Below, in pieces: positions 38,772-47,420 of a DNA stretch of 62,389 nucleotides. Every line of letters begins with the position of its first letter. Position 1 is the stretch's first letter. The stretch is from Harryflintia acetispora. GTDB taxonomy: Bacteria > Bacillota > Clostridia > Oscillospirales > Ruminococcaceae. The notes under the pieces were generated by a model. The model searched no databases. It saw only the letters and a program-made list of their open reading frames with translations, and was not told the DNA's origin. The stretch is taken from assembly GCA_004340125.1 (NCBI GenBank), contig SLUK01000009.1:68381-130769 (forward strand), in the 5' to 3' direction. The translations under genes and the position numbers were made by a program.

Positions 38772-39779
38772 ATGAATTATCAGAATATTGCGATCACCAA
38801 GGATATGTACAAAAACGGCGAGCGGCTGACCAGCCAGCTCGAGCGGCTCGATCCGAGCGCCGGCTACAGCGGCGAGCTGGCCGGGCTCGACGCCTTTGAG
38901 CGCCAGCTCAAGCGCTTCGACATCAAGGTTTCGGGCGAGCGCAGCGACCTGCTGCAGAAGTTCTTCTCCACCGGCGAGAGCGCCAGCCTCTTCCCGGAGT
39001 ACGTGGCCAGGGCGGTGGGCGCCGGGATGGAGCAGAGTGATCATCTGGGGAGCGTCATCGCGGCCAAGACCATGATCAATTCTTTGGATTACCGCACCAT
39101 CACCACCGACTTTAGCGAGGACGACAAGGAGCTCAAGGTGGTGCTCGAGGGCGGCATGATCCCGCAGGTGCAGATCCGCCTCAAGGACAACCTCGTGCGG
39201 CTCTATAAGCGCGGCAGGATGCTCGCGGCCTCCTATGAGGCGATCAAATTCCAGCACATCGACCTCTTCAGCGTCGCGCTCAAGCAGATCGGCGCCTACA
39301 TCGCCAAGAGCCAGTTCGCCGACGCGGTGCGCGTCCTGATCGACGGGGACGGCAACGACAACGCCGCCGACCGGATCGAAACCGCCGAGAGCGGAAAGCT
39401 CTCCTATGGGGATCTCGTCGGGCTGTGGGGCGAGTTCGAGGACTATGAGATGAACGTGCTGCTCGCCTCGCCCGACATGATGCTCAAAGTCCTGGCCCTG
39501 CCCGAGATGCAGGACGCGGCGGCCGGGCTCAACTTCCAGGGCACCGGGAAGCTGGCGACCCCGCTGGGCGCCTCCCTCATCCGTTCGAGCGCGGTGCCGG
39601 CCGGGACCATCGTGGCCCTGGACAGCCGCTGTGCGCTGGAGATGGTTTGCGCCGGGGAGGTGTCGGTGGATTCCGACCGGCTGATCGACTGCCAGCTCGA
39701 GCGCACCGCCATCACCGCGACCGCCGGCTTTGCCAAGATCTTCCCGCAGGCGGTCAAGGTGCTGGGACTGAAGGCATAG
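38772..39779 (+). CDS. Phage major capsid protein
   Basis: The 335-residue protein forms the head shell. It has a helical N-terminal region (LTSQLERLDPSAGYSGELAG), the central spine (SDHLGSVIAAKTMINSLDYR, about 88-107) and a conserved C-terminal stretch (DCQLERTAITATAGFAKIF). HK97-like fold is likely. AGGAGGAAAG precedes the start. It is intact. Confidence 0.85.
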   Translation: MNYQNIAITKDMYKNGERLTSQLERLDPSAGYSGELAGLDAFERQLKRFDIKVSGERSDLLQKFFSTGESASLFPEYVARAVGAGMEQSDHLGSVIAAKTMINSLDYRTITTDFSEDDKELKVVLEGGMIPQVQIRLKDNLVRLYKRGRMLAASYEAIKFQHIDLFSVALKQIGAYIAKSQFADAVRVLIDGDGNDNAADRIETAESGKLSYGDLVGLWGEFEDYEMNVLLASPDMMLKVLALPEMQDAAAGLNFQGTGKLATPLGASLIRSSAVPAGTIVALDSRCALEMVCAGEVSVDSDRLIDCQLERTAITATAGFAKIFPQAVKVLGLKA

Positions 39780-39783
39780 CGGT

Positions 39784-40116
39784 ATGACGATCGAAGCGAT
39801 TCTGGAGGAATTCGGCAAGCTCTGCGCGCTGACAAGCGAGCAGGCGCAGCAGTACGCCTCCCTCGCCGAGGCCGCAGCCGGGGCGATCCGCTCCCGGCTG
39901 CGCCCGGGGGCGGACTGCGGGGAAAACAGCGGGCGGCTGGCACTTGCGGCGGCCTATTGGATGCGCGAGCGGTACGAGTCATCCGGCTCCCAGAGCTCGG
40001 TGCGCCTGGGCGAGCTGTCGGTGAGCGCTGGGCGCAGTGAGCCCTCCCCGGACGAATGGCGGCTGCTGATCGGAGAGCTGCTGCTGCCCGAGGGCGCGCA
40101 GTTCTTTTGTGTGTAG
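39784..40116 (+). CDS. Head-tail connector protein, probable
   Basis: The 110-residue helical protein follows the capsid gene and resembles head-completion/adaptor proteins (SLAEAAAGAIRSRLRPG, LALAAAYWMRERYESS). It would join portal and tail. Confidence 0.6.
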   Translation: MTIEAILEEFGKLCALTSEQAQQYASLAEAAAGAIRSRLRPGADCGENSGRLALAAAYWMRERYESSGSQSSVRLGELSVSAGRSEPSPDEWRLLIGELLLPEGAQFFCV

Positions 40117-40129
40117 CGGGGTGGGCGGC

Positions 40130-40462
40130 ATGAATTTGGAGCAAACACTCGCCACCCTGCTGCGCCAATACGGGCGGCAGGTCTCGGTGGAGGGGAAAGC
40201 GGGCAGCGGGCACAAGGCGCTGCTCTTCCCCCACAGCGAGGACCCGGGCGAAGGGTACCGTCTCGGGGAGAGCGGAGGCCTTCGCCGCGCCCTGTGGCGG
40301 TACTATGCGCTCCCCGGGGAGGCGTGCGCCCGCGAGCACGAGGTGCTGCAAGCGGACGGGAAGCGGTATCTACTGCTGCAGGTGAGCGGCTACTGGCTTG
40401 GGGAGCATGAAATCTACCGCACGGGGCTCTGCGAGGAGCTGGGAGAGGAGGACGCGACGTGA
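40130..40462 (+). CDS. Head-tail joining protein, probable
   Basis: The 110-residue protein is not recognised by motif. Position after the connector and before the tail-terminator candidate suggests a stopper or joining role. The ATG at 40130 follows GGTGGGCGG. It overlaps the next gene by four bases. Confidence 0.5.
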   Translation: MNLEQTLATLLRQYGRQVSVEGKAGSGHKALLFPHSEDPGEGYRLGESGGLRRALWRYYALPGEACAREHEVLQADGKRYLLLQVSGYWLGEHEIYRTGLCEELGEEDAT

Positions 40463-40944
40463 ACCATCTGTGGGACCTGCTGGAGCATGTGCAGGAGCTG
40501 CTTCGCCCCGCCCTGCCGGGGGTGCGTATCGTCACCGCGTACGACCCCCAGAACGCCGGGCCGGGAGCGCCGCGCAGGACGGTGACCCTCTCGCTCGAAG
40601 GGGCCGAGACGGTAGAGAACGCAAACGACTATCTCGGCGCTCTAAGCTCTCAGGAGGAAGCCCTGCTGCGCGGGCGGCTGGTGGATCTGACCCTGCGCAT
40701 GGTCCTCCTCGGCGGGGAGCGCGGCGCAAAGGGGTGCTACGAGCTGCTGGACAGCGTATTGCAGGTGCTGTTTTTTGAGGCGGGAGAGCTCTATCTGCAC
40801 AGCGTGCAGACCGAGCGCGCGCAGTATGACGCGGCCGAGCGCAGCGTCAGCCTATGCTGCCGCTTCACCCTGCGCTGCCTGATCACCCGCCAGGAGGAGA
40901 GCGGGGGATATCAAAACGTTGTGATAAGGAGGAAGGAAGATTGA
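40459..40944 (+). CDS. Tail terminator-like protein
   Basis: The 161-residue protein precedes the sheath gene, where tail-completion proteins lie. Two beta-rich halves (PRRTVTLSLEGAE and RSVSLCCRFTLRC) fit a terminator fold. It starts with GTG at 40459, coupled to the upstream gene, and overlaps the sheath start by four bases. Confidence 0.5.
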   Translation: MNHLWDLLEHVQELLRPALPGVRIVTAYDPQNAGPGAPRRTVTLSLEGAETVENANDYLGALSSQEEALLRGRLVDLTLRMVLLGGERGAKGCYELLDSVLQVLFFEAGELYLHSVQTERAQYDAAERSVSLCCRFTLRCLITRQEESGGYQNVVIRRKED

Positions 40945-41990
40945 GCTTTTGGACCAAGCGGCCGGGGGTCTATTCCGAATATACGGTCAAGAGCCGGTAC
41001 GCGGCGGCAAGCTCGCAGAAATTTGCGGCGGCGGTCGGCGTCTATACGGGGGAGAACCCCGAGGCGCTCTATGAAGTAAAGAGCGTGGAAGAGCTCGCCG
41101 CCGCCCTGCCAAGCCAGGGGGACGCGGGGCTTTACCCGCTTTGCAAAATCCTGCTGGAGGGCGGGGTGAGCAAGGTTTACTGCGCGCCGGTGCCTACGGG
41201 GGCGACGGCCGAGGACTACAAGGCGGCCTTCGCGCGGCTCGAGGGGATCGAAAACCTCTACGCCGTCGTCTGCGACAGCGGGGAGGAAGCGGTACTGCAG
41301 GAGCTGCGCGGCCACTGCGTTTACTGCAGCGAGCGCCAGAAGGAACGCCTCGGCTTTTGCGGGGCGAAGGAGAGCAGTGGTGCGCCTGTACTGGCGCAGA
41401 GCCTGGGCTGCGAGCGGATGGTGCTCTGCGCCCCGGCGGCCCGGTATGGGGAAGGGGAGAGCGCGGCCTTCACCGCCGCGGCCTTCGCGGCCGGGGTGCT
41501 GACGGCCGAGAGCGCCGGCTACAACCTCAACGGGCTGGTACTCGGCGGGGTGGATGCGCTTGTCGAGGCGATCAGCGAGAGCGCGCTCGAGGAGATGCTG
41601 GGCCTCGGCGTCTGCGCCTTCGAGAGCGTGGGCGGGCAGGTTCAGTGCGTAAAGGCGCTGACCACCCGCAGCATGAGCGGCGGCGCGGCGGACTACAGCC
41701 TCGCGGCACTCAACACCATGCTGATCATCGACGAGGTGATGGCCGCCCTGCGCACCGCGATGAAGCAGCGCCTGCGCGGCGCGCGCAACAACGCGCTCAC
41801 CCGCGGGGCGATCGCCTCGCAGGCGACCATCGAGCTGGCGGCAAAGCAGGACGAGGGGCTGATCGACGACTTCGACGTGCCGCTCGTCAGCGAACAGCCG
41901 GACGAGCCGGGGGTGCTGCTGCTCGAGGTCGGGTTCCATGTGGCGGGCGTGATCAGCCAGATCCGCATCGTCGCGCAGATTACGGTTTGA
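40941..41990 (+). CDS. Phage tail sheath protein
   Basis: The 349-residue contractile-sheath protein begins with the family pattern RPGVYSEYTVKSR and ends with a beta strand (VGFHVAGVISQIRIVAQITV) that would donate to a neighbouring subunit, as in known sheaths. It shows this was a contractile (myovirus-like) particle. The start is TTG at 40941 with AAGGAGGAAGGA. It is full length for PBSX-type sheaths. Confidence 0.87.
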   Translation: MSFWTKRPGVYSEYTVKSRYAAASSQKFAAAVGVYTGENPEALYEVKSVEELAAALPSQGDAGLYPLCKILLEGGVSKVYCAPVPTGATAEDYKAAFARLEGIENLYAVVCDSGEEAVLQELRGHCVYCSERQKERLGFCGAKESSGAPVLAQSLGCERMVLCAPAARYGEGESAAFTAAAFAAGVLTAESAGYNLNGLVLGGVDALVEAISESALEEMLGLGVCAFESVGGQVQCVKALTTRSMSGGAADYSLAALNTMLIIDEVMAALRTAMKQRLRGARNNALTRGAIASQATIELAAKQDEGLIDDFDVPLVSEQPDEPGVLLLEVGFHVAGVISQIRIVAQITV

Positions 41991-42003
41991 GGGGGATAGA
42001 AGA

Positions 42004-42390
42004 ATGGCAATTATTACGGTGCCGACCAGCCGGGACATCTACATCGAGATCAACGGGCAAAAGCTGGCGGTGGCGCAGAGCTACAAGGTGAAAACCACCC
42101 GCGAGAGCCGGTACGTCGAGGCGTTCGGAAGCGAGGAGCCGGTCGGGACGATCGGCGGGAGGACCCGGCATGTGGTGGAGCTTTCCAGGGTCGTGATCAG
42201 CGAGGGGGCCCTGAGCGACGGGGTCGACTTTTATGCGCTTTCCGGCTTCAACCTGGTGATCGTGAAGCCCGACCGCAAGCTGATCTACTCGGGCTGCGAG
42301 TGGAGCGAGATCAGCGAAAACGCCAATCTCAACGACACGGTGATCGAGTGGATCTCGCTGGTGGCCCAAAAGCGCATGGAGGTGCGCTGA
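42004..42390 (+). CDS. Phage tail tube protein
   Basis: The 128-residue protein follows the sheath gene and matches tail-tube proteins of PBSX/XkdM type (IYIEINGQKLAVAQSYKVKT, about 12-31). It polymerises into the inner tube. Its TGA overlaps the next ATG. Confidence 0.8.
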   Translation: MAIITVPTSRDIYIEINGQKLAVAQSYKVKTTRESRYVEAFGSEEPVGTIGGRTRHVVELSRVVISEGALSDGVDFYALSGFNLVIVKPDRKLIYSGCEWSEISENANLNDTVIEWISLVAQKRMEVR

Positions 42391-42695
42391 TGGCGCTGCC
42401 AAAAAAGATGACGCCGCTTGGGGACGGGGTGTTCCTGCGGCAGGTGCCGGCCGGGCGCATGCTCTGCGAGCACGAGCTGGTGCGCGGGCTGCTGGGAGAG
42501 TTTCTGCCGCATTACCCGGACGCTGGGCGGCTGCTGCCGCTCTGCCGCAACATCGCGCTGCTCTCTCTGGCGCTGTGCGACGAGCAGGGACAAGAGCTTT
42601 ACACGCCACAGCAGGTGGCGGCGCTCCTGCCGATGGAGCAGATCGCGTCTCTCGCCGCCCTCTATCGGCAGCAGGAGGAGGGGGAGCATGCTTGA
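42390..42695 (+). CDS. Tail assembly chaperone (XkdN-like)
   Basis: The 101-residue protein follows the tube gene and has the helical pattern of phage tail chaperones (LVRGLLGEFLPHYPDAGRLL). In such phages it binds the tape-measure protein. It starts in an ATGA overlap and itself overlaps the next gene by eight bases. Confidence 0.65.
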   Translation: MALPKKMTPLGDGVFLRQVPAGRMLCEHELVRGLLGEFLPHYPDAGRLLPLCRNIALLSLALCDEQGQELYTPQQVAALLPMEQIASLAALYRQQEEGEHA

Positions 42696-43131
42696 GGAAC
42701 TGTTAGAGCTGCAGGAGCAGTCCGCGCGGCAGGAGCGCGCATCCGCGGGGAGGCGCCCCGTCGCCTCCCTGCTGCGGGAGGCCGGGGAAGAGGCGCCGCC
42801 GCGGCAGACCGGTGAGGAGCACGAGGCTTGGTCCCTGCCGCAGCAGCCGCGGCAGGAGCCGGCGCTTTACGCGCCGAGCACGTATCAGCCATCGAGGCCG
42901 GCCTTCGCGCAGGGTACGGCGGCGCGCACGGCCGGAATCACTGCGGGGGTCACCGTGGGGGCCCCCATGGATGTCTACGAGGTGGCCGCCCCCGCACAGG
43001 AGGAGCAGAGGACGGGGCCGCAGCCGCGCGAGGTGCTCTACCCGCGCCAGAGGCGGGTGGCGCTCAGAGAGATTTCGGATGAGATGGAATTCGAGTCGCG
43101 GCAATACCCGCGGGTGGAAGAGGACTTTTAA
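42688..43131 (+). CDS. Short disordered protein in the tape-measure position
   Basis: The 147-residue product is rich in Pro, Gln, Glu and Arg (QQPRQEPALY, EVAAPAQEEQRTG) and is probably disordered. It occupies the slot where a tape-measure gene of 600 to over 1000 codons is expected. Its start overlaps the chaperone by eight bases in another frame, and that frame is open back to 42418, so a frameshifted chaperone extension is possible. It could also be a deletion remnant of a tape measure. Confidence 0.5.
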   Translation: MLEELLELQEQSARQERASAGRRPVASLLREAGEEAPPRQTGEEHEAWSLPQQPRQEPALYAPSTYQPSRPAFAQGTAARTAGITAGVTVGAPMDVYEVAAPAQEEQRTGPQPREVLYPRQRRVALREISDEMEFESRQYPRVEEDF

Positions 43132-43145
43132 AGGAGGGGCAAGGT

Positions 43146-43523
43146 TTGGAGAAAATTGCGGCGATCATGCAGTTCGGGGACTACCAGTTCCGGTATAACC
43201 CGTCGAGGATCGTGCTGCGGCAGGAGAAGAACATCCGGCTGCGCAGCTGCCCGGGCAGGTGGCAGGATGCGCAGAACATCGGGGAGAACGCGCGGATCAT
43301 CGAGGGCGAGGGCGAGCTGTTCGGCGGCGACGTGGCCGCCCAGTGGGAGGCGCTTTGCCAGAGCTACCGCGCCCAGGAGCCGGCGCTGCTGATCTCCCCG
43401 GTGGCCGGGCCGATGTACGCCTATTTCGCCTATCTCGAGGCGGTCGGGCAGGGTGGGGTGACGCTGCGCTTTTCCTTTCGCTTCATCGAGGACCAGCGGC
43501 GCACGCTGGAGGGCGGCATATGA
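43146..43523 (+). CDS. Baseplate/tail protein, XkdP-position
   Basis: The 125-residue protein lies just before the baseplate hub gene. PBSX XkdP, the LysM-bearing protein in that position, is longer; no LysM is visible here. The beta-rich sequence (GVTLRFSFRFIED) fits a small hub-associated protein. The TTG start follows AGGAGGGG. Confidence 0.55.
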   Translation: MEKIAAIMQFGDYQFRYNPSRIVLRQEKNIRLRSCPGRWQDAQNIGENARIIEGEGELFGGDVAAQWEALCQSYRAQEPALLISPVAGPMYAYFAYLEAVGQGGVTLRFSFRFIEDQRRTLEGGI

Positions 43524-44452
43524 CGGTTACGGCCTGTTTTACCGGGACCGGCGGGGAGGACACCACCCTTTACAGCTGCATCGGCTTCGAGGTGGTGCGC
43601 CCCTTCGCCTCCCCGGTTTACAGCTGCAAGGCGTCCTTCGCCATGAGCGGTCCGCTGCCCGAGCAGAAAACGGTGCGCCTCCTGCTCGACGGCGAGACCC
43701 TCTTCGACGGGCTGATGGACAAGCAGTGCTACAGCGAGGAGAGGGACGGGAGCCTTTTAAAAATCGAGGCGCGCACCAGGGGGGCCTGCCTGCTCGACTG
43801 CGAGGCAAAGCCGCAGACCTACTACAACCCCTCGATCGGGCGGATCTTCGAGCGGCATATCGAGCCCTACGGCTTCACCCGCCTTTCGGACAGCTTCGAG
43901 ACGCGCCCCTCGGAATTTGTGGTGCGCAAGGGGATGAGCGAATGGGACGTGCTCAAAAATTATTGCCGGGCCTCCTGGAGGCCCGACCCGTACATCGACC
44001 GGGATGGGGTGGTGCGCACCGAGTATGTCCCTGAGCGGGGGCTGCCCGTCGAGGGCGGCCGGATCAAGGGGGTGCATCTCGCCTTCGGACAGGAGATCGA
44101 CCGGACCCAATACGTCTCCGAGACAGGGATTTTGGACGAGCTGGGCCGGCTGGTCTACAGCCGGGAGTATACCCCCGAGCTCGGGATCACCCGGCGGCGG
44201 TACCTCTATTCGGCCGGCGTGGAGGACGAGAGTAAATGGTGGCAGAGCCAGTACAACGCATACAAGCGGGCGGCCGCAACCAGACTGGTGCGGCGTGAGG
44301 TGCTTGCGCACTACCGTGCCATTTACCCGGGCGACTTCTACGAGCCGTATGACAGCGAAATCGGCTGGGCGGTGTGGGAGGTGCGCTATATTCTCAACGA
44401 GGACGGCTTTCGCGAGGAGGTCGAGCTGCGGGACCACCGCTTTATCAGATGA
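43520..44452 (+). CDS. Baseplate hub protein (gpD/XkdQ-like)
   Basis: The 310-residue protein resembles the tail-hub proteins of P2/PBSX phages: N-terminal beta domain binding the spike, then the central stretch (YYNPSIGRIFERHIEPYGF, about 91-109) and GMSEWDVLKNYCR. It forms the centre of the baseplate. It overlaps the preceding gene by four bases. Confidence 0.7.
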   Translation: MTVTACFTGTGGEDTTLYSCIGFEVVRPFASPVYSCKASFAMSGPLPEQKTVRLLLDGETLFDGLMDKQCYSEERDGSLLKIEARTRGACLLDCEAKPQTYYNPSIGRIFERHIEPYGFTRLSDSFETRPSEFVVRKGMSEWDVLKNYCRASWRPDPYIDRDGVVRTEYVPERGLPVEGGRIKGVHLAFGQEIDRTQYVSETGILDELGRLVYSREYTPELGITRRRYLYSAGVEDESKWWQSQYNAYKRAAATRLVRREVLAHYRAIYPGDFYEPYDSEIGWAVWEVRYILNEDGFREEVELRDHRFIR

Positions 44453-44470
44453 TGGAAAGGAAGGGAAAGG

Positions 44471-44851
44471 ATGTGGATGACCGAGCGGATGCGCCCCGGC
44501 GCGCCGGGGCGCCCGAACGCACAGGCGGTGCGCGTCATCGACGCTAAGGAGGGCAAGGTGACCGTACAGGGGGACACCACCCTCCAGGACCCGCGCTATC
44601 TGTACGGCGGCTGCCGCTACATCCCCAGCGAGGGGGACCGGCTGCTCCTGCTGAACGCGGGGGGAGAGCAGGTGATCGCCGGGGTGATCGACGAGGGTGA
44701 CGGTGGGCTGCGGCCCGGCGAGGTGGAGCTGCGCAGCACCGGCGGTGCCGTGCTGCGGCTGTGCGCCGACGGGACGATCAAGCTAAACGGGCTGACCGTC
44801 TCCCAAAACGGGGAGATCGTCGGCAAGACGGAGGGAAGCAATGGACAGTAA
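44471..44851 (+). CDS. Baseplate spike protein (gpV-like)
   Basis: The 126-residue protein has an OB-like N-terminal domain (RVIDAKEGKVTVQGD) and a beta-helical tail (VELRSTGGAVLRLCADGTIKL, read as short repeats), which fits the membrane-puncturing spike. Either ATG (44471 or 44477) could be the start. It overlaps the next gene by 11 bases. Confidence 0.7.
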   Translation: MWMTERMRPGAPGRPNAQAVRVIDAKEGKVTVQGDTTLQDPRYLYGGCRYIPSEGDRLLLLNAGGEQVIAGVIDEGDGGLRPGEVELRSTGGAVLRLCADGTIKLNGLTVSQNGEIVGKTEGSNGQ

Positions 44852-45188
44852 GCTGAAAAACGGGGACCATGCGCGGGACGCGCGGGGGCTGAGCATCCCG
44901 CTCGATGCGGACGGGCTGCTCATACAGAACGCCATGATCCGCCTGATGGTGAAAAAGGGCAGCTTCCCGCTGAACCGGGAGCTGGGGAGCCTGCTTTGGC
45001 GCCTTCCCCGCGACACGGCCGGGGCGAATGCCCTGGTGAGCGGCTATGTACAGGAGGCGCTGGGCCCGCTGCGGGGGGTGCAGGTGGACGGGGCCTCCTG
45101 CGCCTACGCGGGAGACAGGCTCACCGTACACGTCAGCCTGACGCTGCGGGAGAGCAAAAAAACAGTGGAATTGGGGGTGGCGCTTTAG
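44841..45188 (+). CDS. Baseplate wedge protein (gpW/gp25-like)
   Basis: The 115-residue protein has the gp25-type core (FPLNRELGSLLWRL, about 46-59). These proteins connect hub and wedge and start sheath assembly. Length and position before gpJ agree. Confidence 0.78.
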   Translation: MDSKLKNGDHARDARGLSIPLDADGLLIQNAMIRLMVKKGSFPLNRELGSLLWRLPRDTAGANALVSGYVQEALGPLRGVQVDGASCAYAGDRLTVHVSLTLRESKKTVELGVAL

Positions 45189-46243
45189 TGGGACAGCAGG
45201 AGATTTTACAGATGATGAAGACGCGGTACGCCGAGCTGGCCGGGTTCGATCCGGACGACGGGTCGGACGTGGGAATCCGCATGGCGGTGCTCAGCGAGCA
45301 GGTCGCAAGCCTCCTCGAGGAATGCGCGCAGCTGCGCCGGGAGCTCTTCCCGGCCACCGCGGGGGGCGAGAGCCTGGAAAGGCATGCCGAGACGCGGGGC
45401 CTTTCACGCAAGGGCGCGCTTTTCGCGCGGGGCACGCTCACCTTTTCCCGCCGCAGCGCCGGGGAGGAGGACCTGCTCATCCCGCAGGGGACGCTCGTCT
45501 CGGGCGGCGGGGTGGAGTTTGCCACCGATGCGGCGGCGACCCTGGCGGCGGGCGAGCTGACGGTGCAGGCGCCTGCCAGCGCCTGCACCGCGGGGGCGGG
45601 CGGGAACCTGGCGGCGAACCGGATCGACACCATGGTGACCCCGGTGGTGGGGATCAGCGGGGTGCAGAACCCGGCCCCCTTTACGGGGGGCACCGACGAG
45701 GAGAGCGACGAGCAGCTGCGCGAGCGGCTCTTTGAGAGCTACCGCTCGGTCTCGAACAGCACCAACAGCGCCTTTTACTACGGCGAGGTCACACAGCATG
45801 AGTTCGTCGCCTCGGCGGCGGTGCTGCCGCGCGTGCGCGGCCGGGGGACGGTGGACATCGCGGTCAGCGGGTTTTTGGAGGACCTGCCGGCCGGGCGGGT
45901 GCAGCAGCTGCAGCAGTCGCTGGCGCAGAAGAAGGAGATCAACGTGGACGTGCTGGTCAAAAACGCCGTCGAAAAAAGGGCCGATCTCTCGCTGCTGCTG
46001 GATCCTATGGAGAACGATTCCTTCGAGGAGGTCAAGGCCCGGTGCCAGGCGGCGCTGCACGACTACTTTTTGTCGCAGCAGGTGGGGGAGAGCCTGATGT
46101 GCGCAAGGCTCCTGGCGGCACTCTGCGCACTGGAGGGGGTGCGCAACGTCACGCTACTCTCCCCGGCCGCCGACGTGCGCGCGGCGGCGGACGAGATCAT
46201 CCGCCCCGGAGAGATCGCGATCGCCAGGATGGAGGTCGTGTGA
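45188..46243 (+). CDS. Baseplate J-like protein
   Basis: The 351-residue protein matches phage gpJ/XkdT: early GFDPDDGSDVGIRMAVLSEQ (about 19-38), a beta middle and the family stretch GGTDEESDEQLRERLF (about 184-199). It builds the baseplate wedge. The GTG start shares a base with the previous stop. Confidence 0.87.
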   Translation: MGQQEILQMMKTRYAELAGFDPDDGSDVGIRMAVLSEQVASLLEECAQLRRELFPATAGGESLERHAETRGLSRKGALFARGTLTFSRRSAGEEDLLIPQGTLVSGGGVEFATDAAATLAAGELTVQAPASACTAGAGGNLAANRIDTMVTPVVGISGVQNPAPFTGGTDEESDEQLRERLFESYRSVSNSTNSAFYYGEVTQHEFVASAAVLPRVRGRGTVDIAVSGFLEDLPAGRVQQLQQSLAQKKEINVDVLVKNAVEKRADLSLLLDPMENDSFEEVKARCQAALHDYFLSQQVGESLMCARLLAALCALEGVRNVTLLSPAADVRAAADEIIRPGEIAIARMEVV

Positions 46244-46827
46244 TGGAGCGCTTTGATTGCCGCCGCTCGGTCTATTCGCTGATGGGCTCTTTGGGGATCT
46301 ACCGGCTGCAGGGCAGCCTGATCGAGGCCGAGCTGGAAAGCTACCTCTGCGCGCTGGCGCTCGTCCAGGAGGAACTTTCTACCCTCTGGCGGGATATGTA
46401 CATCCAAACGGCGAGCGAGGAGACGGTGGCGCGCTATGAACGGCTGCTCTCGCTCCCCTTCAACCCCAAGCTGACGCTGGAGCGGCGGCGGGAGCTGATC
46501 ATCTACCGCCTGAGCGTGGCGCAGAGCGACTTCACCCACGAGGGGATGCTCGCCTCGCTGCGCGCGGCGGGGCTCCATTCGCAGCTGATCGAGCATCCGG
46601 CCGAGGAGCGCCTGGAGGTCGTGTTTTTGGAGCTGCTGGGGGAGTTTACCACCCTGGACAAGCTCAAGGCGATGATCGGGAAAATGCTGCCCGCCCATCT
46701 GGAGTACGAGCTGGTCATCGGGGAGATGACCTGGGTGGATTTCGAGGAAAAGGGGTGGGACTGCGATAGGTTCGACGAGCGGGACTTCACCTGGGAGGAA
46801 TTCGACCTGGCGGGGGATATGCTGTAA
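46243..46827 (+). CDS. Baseplate wedge protein (gpI/YmfQ-like, DUF2313)
   Basis: The 194-residue protein has the family stretch (RYERLLSLPFNPKLTLERRR, about 67-86) and follows gpJ as in PBSX and P2. Acidic C-terminus. It overlaps the gpJ stop by one base. Confidence 0.8.
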   Translation: MERFDCRRSVYSLMGSLGIYRLQGSLIEAELESYLCALALVQEELSTLWRDMYIQTASEETVARYERLLSLPFNPKLTLERRRELIIYRLSVAQSDFTHEGMLASLRAAGLHSQLIEHPAEERLEVVFLELLGEFTTLDKLKAMIGKMLPAHLEYELVIGEMTWVDFEEKGWDCDRFDERDFTWEEFDLAGDML

Positions 46828-46856
46828 AGCCCGCGCCAATAAAAGAGGAGTGAATT

Positions 46857-47324
46857 ATGCCAAGCACTTACAAGACGCCAAACTACGGGCTCAACAAATG
46901 GACCGGCAGCGACAAGCCGAAGATGGACGACTTTAACCTGGACAACGAAAAGCTGGACGCCGCGCTGGGGGCCCACGCGGCCAATGCGACGCTTCATCTG
47001 AGCGAGGAGGAGCACGGGTGGCTGCGCGCCCCGATGGAATACGGCAGCTACAGCGGGGACGGCACCTCGTCGCGGCAGGTCACGGTCGGCTTCAAGCCGA
47101 AATTTTTATTGGTCTATGCCGTGGGGCAGCCGCTGATCTACTACGACTGGAACTACCGCACCGCCGACCTTTATTCGGGGGTGGCCACCGAAAACGGCGC
47201 CAGCATGGGGATCACGCTGAGCGATACCGGCTTTTCGGTGGAAAACGTCGAGGACTCGGTGATCGGGGTCGGGCCGATCCTCAACCAGACCGGGAAGACC
47301 TACGCCTGGATGGCGCTTCGCTGA
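46857..47324 (+). CDS. Short tail fibre-type protein
   Basis: The 155-residue protein begins with the phage tail-fibre N-terminal pattern (YKTPNYGLNKWTGSDKPKMD, about 4-23) and has a beta-rich C-terminal domain (FLLVYAVGQPLIYYDW). It is probably the receptor-binding or tail-tip protein, and it is much shorter than usual phage fibres. It is the last phage gene; a terminator follows. Confidence 0.75.
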   Translation: MPSTYKTPNYGLNKWTGSDKPKMDDFNLDNEKLDAALGAHAANATLHLSEEEHGWLRAPMEYGSYSGDGTSSRQVTVGFKPKFLLVYAVGQPLIYYDWNYRTADLYSGVATENGASMGITLSDTGFSVENVEDSVIGVGPILNQTGKTYAWMALR

Positions 47325-47362
47325 CATCCCTCCCGCGCATAGCGGCAGGGTTTTACATAGAT

Positions 47363-47413
47363 CAGCCGGTCCCCTGCACAGCATGTACTGTGCAGGGGAC
47401 CGGCTGCTTTTTT
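47363..47413 (+). terminator. Strong terminator at the phage cluster's end
   Basis: A 19-bp stem (47363-47381 with 47388-47406) is followed by CTTTTTTG. It closes the phage operon; on the other strand it also lies just past the small membrane protein gene. Confidence 0.9.
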
Positions 47414-47420
47414 GGGAGGG

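Larger units (their letters stand above)
34516..47413 (+). mobile_element. Compact contractile-tail prophage remnant or GTA-like cluster
   Basis: Twenty same-strand genes encode packaging (two terminase subunits), a head (portal, protease, decoration, major capsid, connectors), a contractile tail (sheath, tube, chaperone), a baseplate (hub, spike, wedge, J, I) and a short fibre, ending at a strong terminator. Gene order follows PBSX/P2-like phages. Most genes overlap or nearly touch, and none is visibly disrupted. No integrase, repressor, replication, holin or endolysin gene is present, and no tape-measure gene lies between the chaperone and the baseplate hub. GC content and codon use look like the host's, suggesting long residence. 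Confidence 0.8.
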
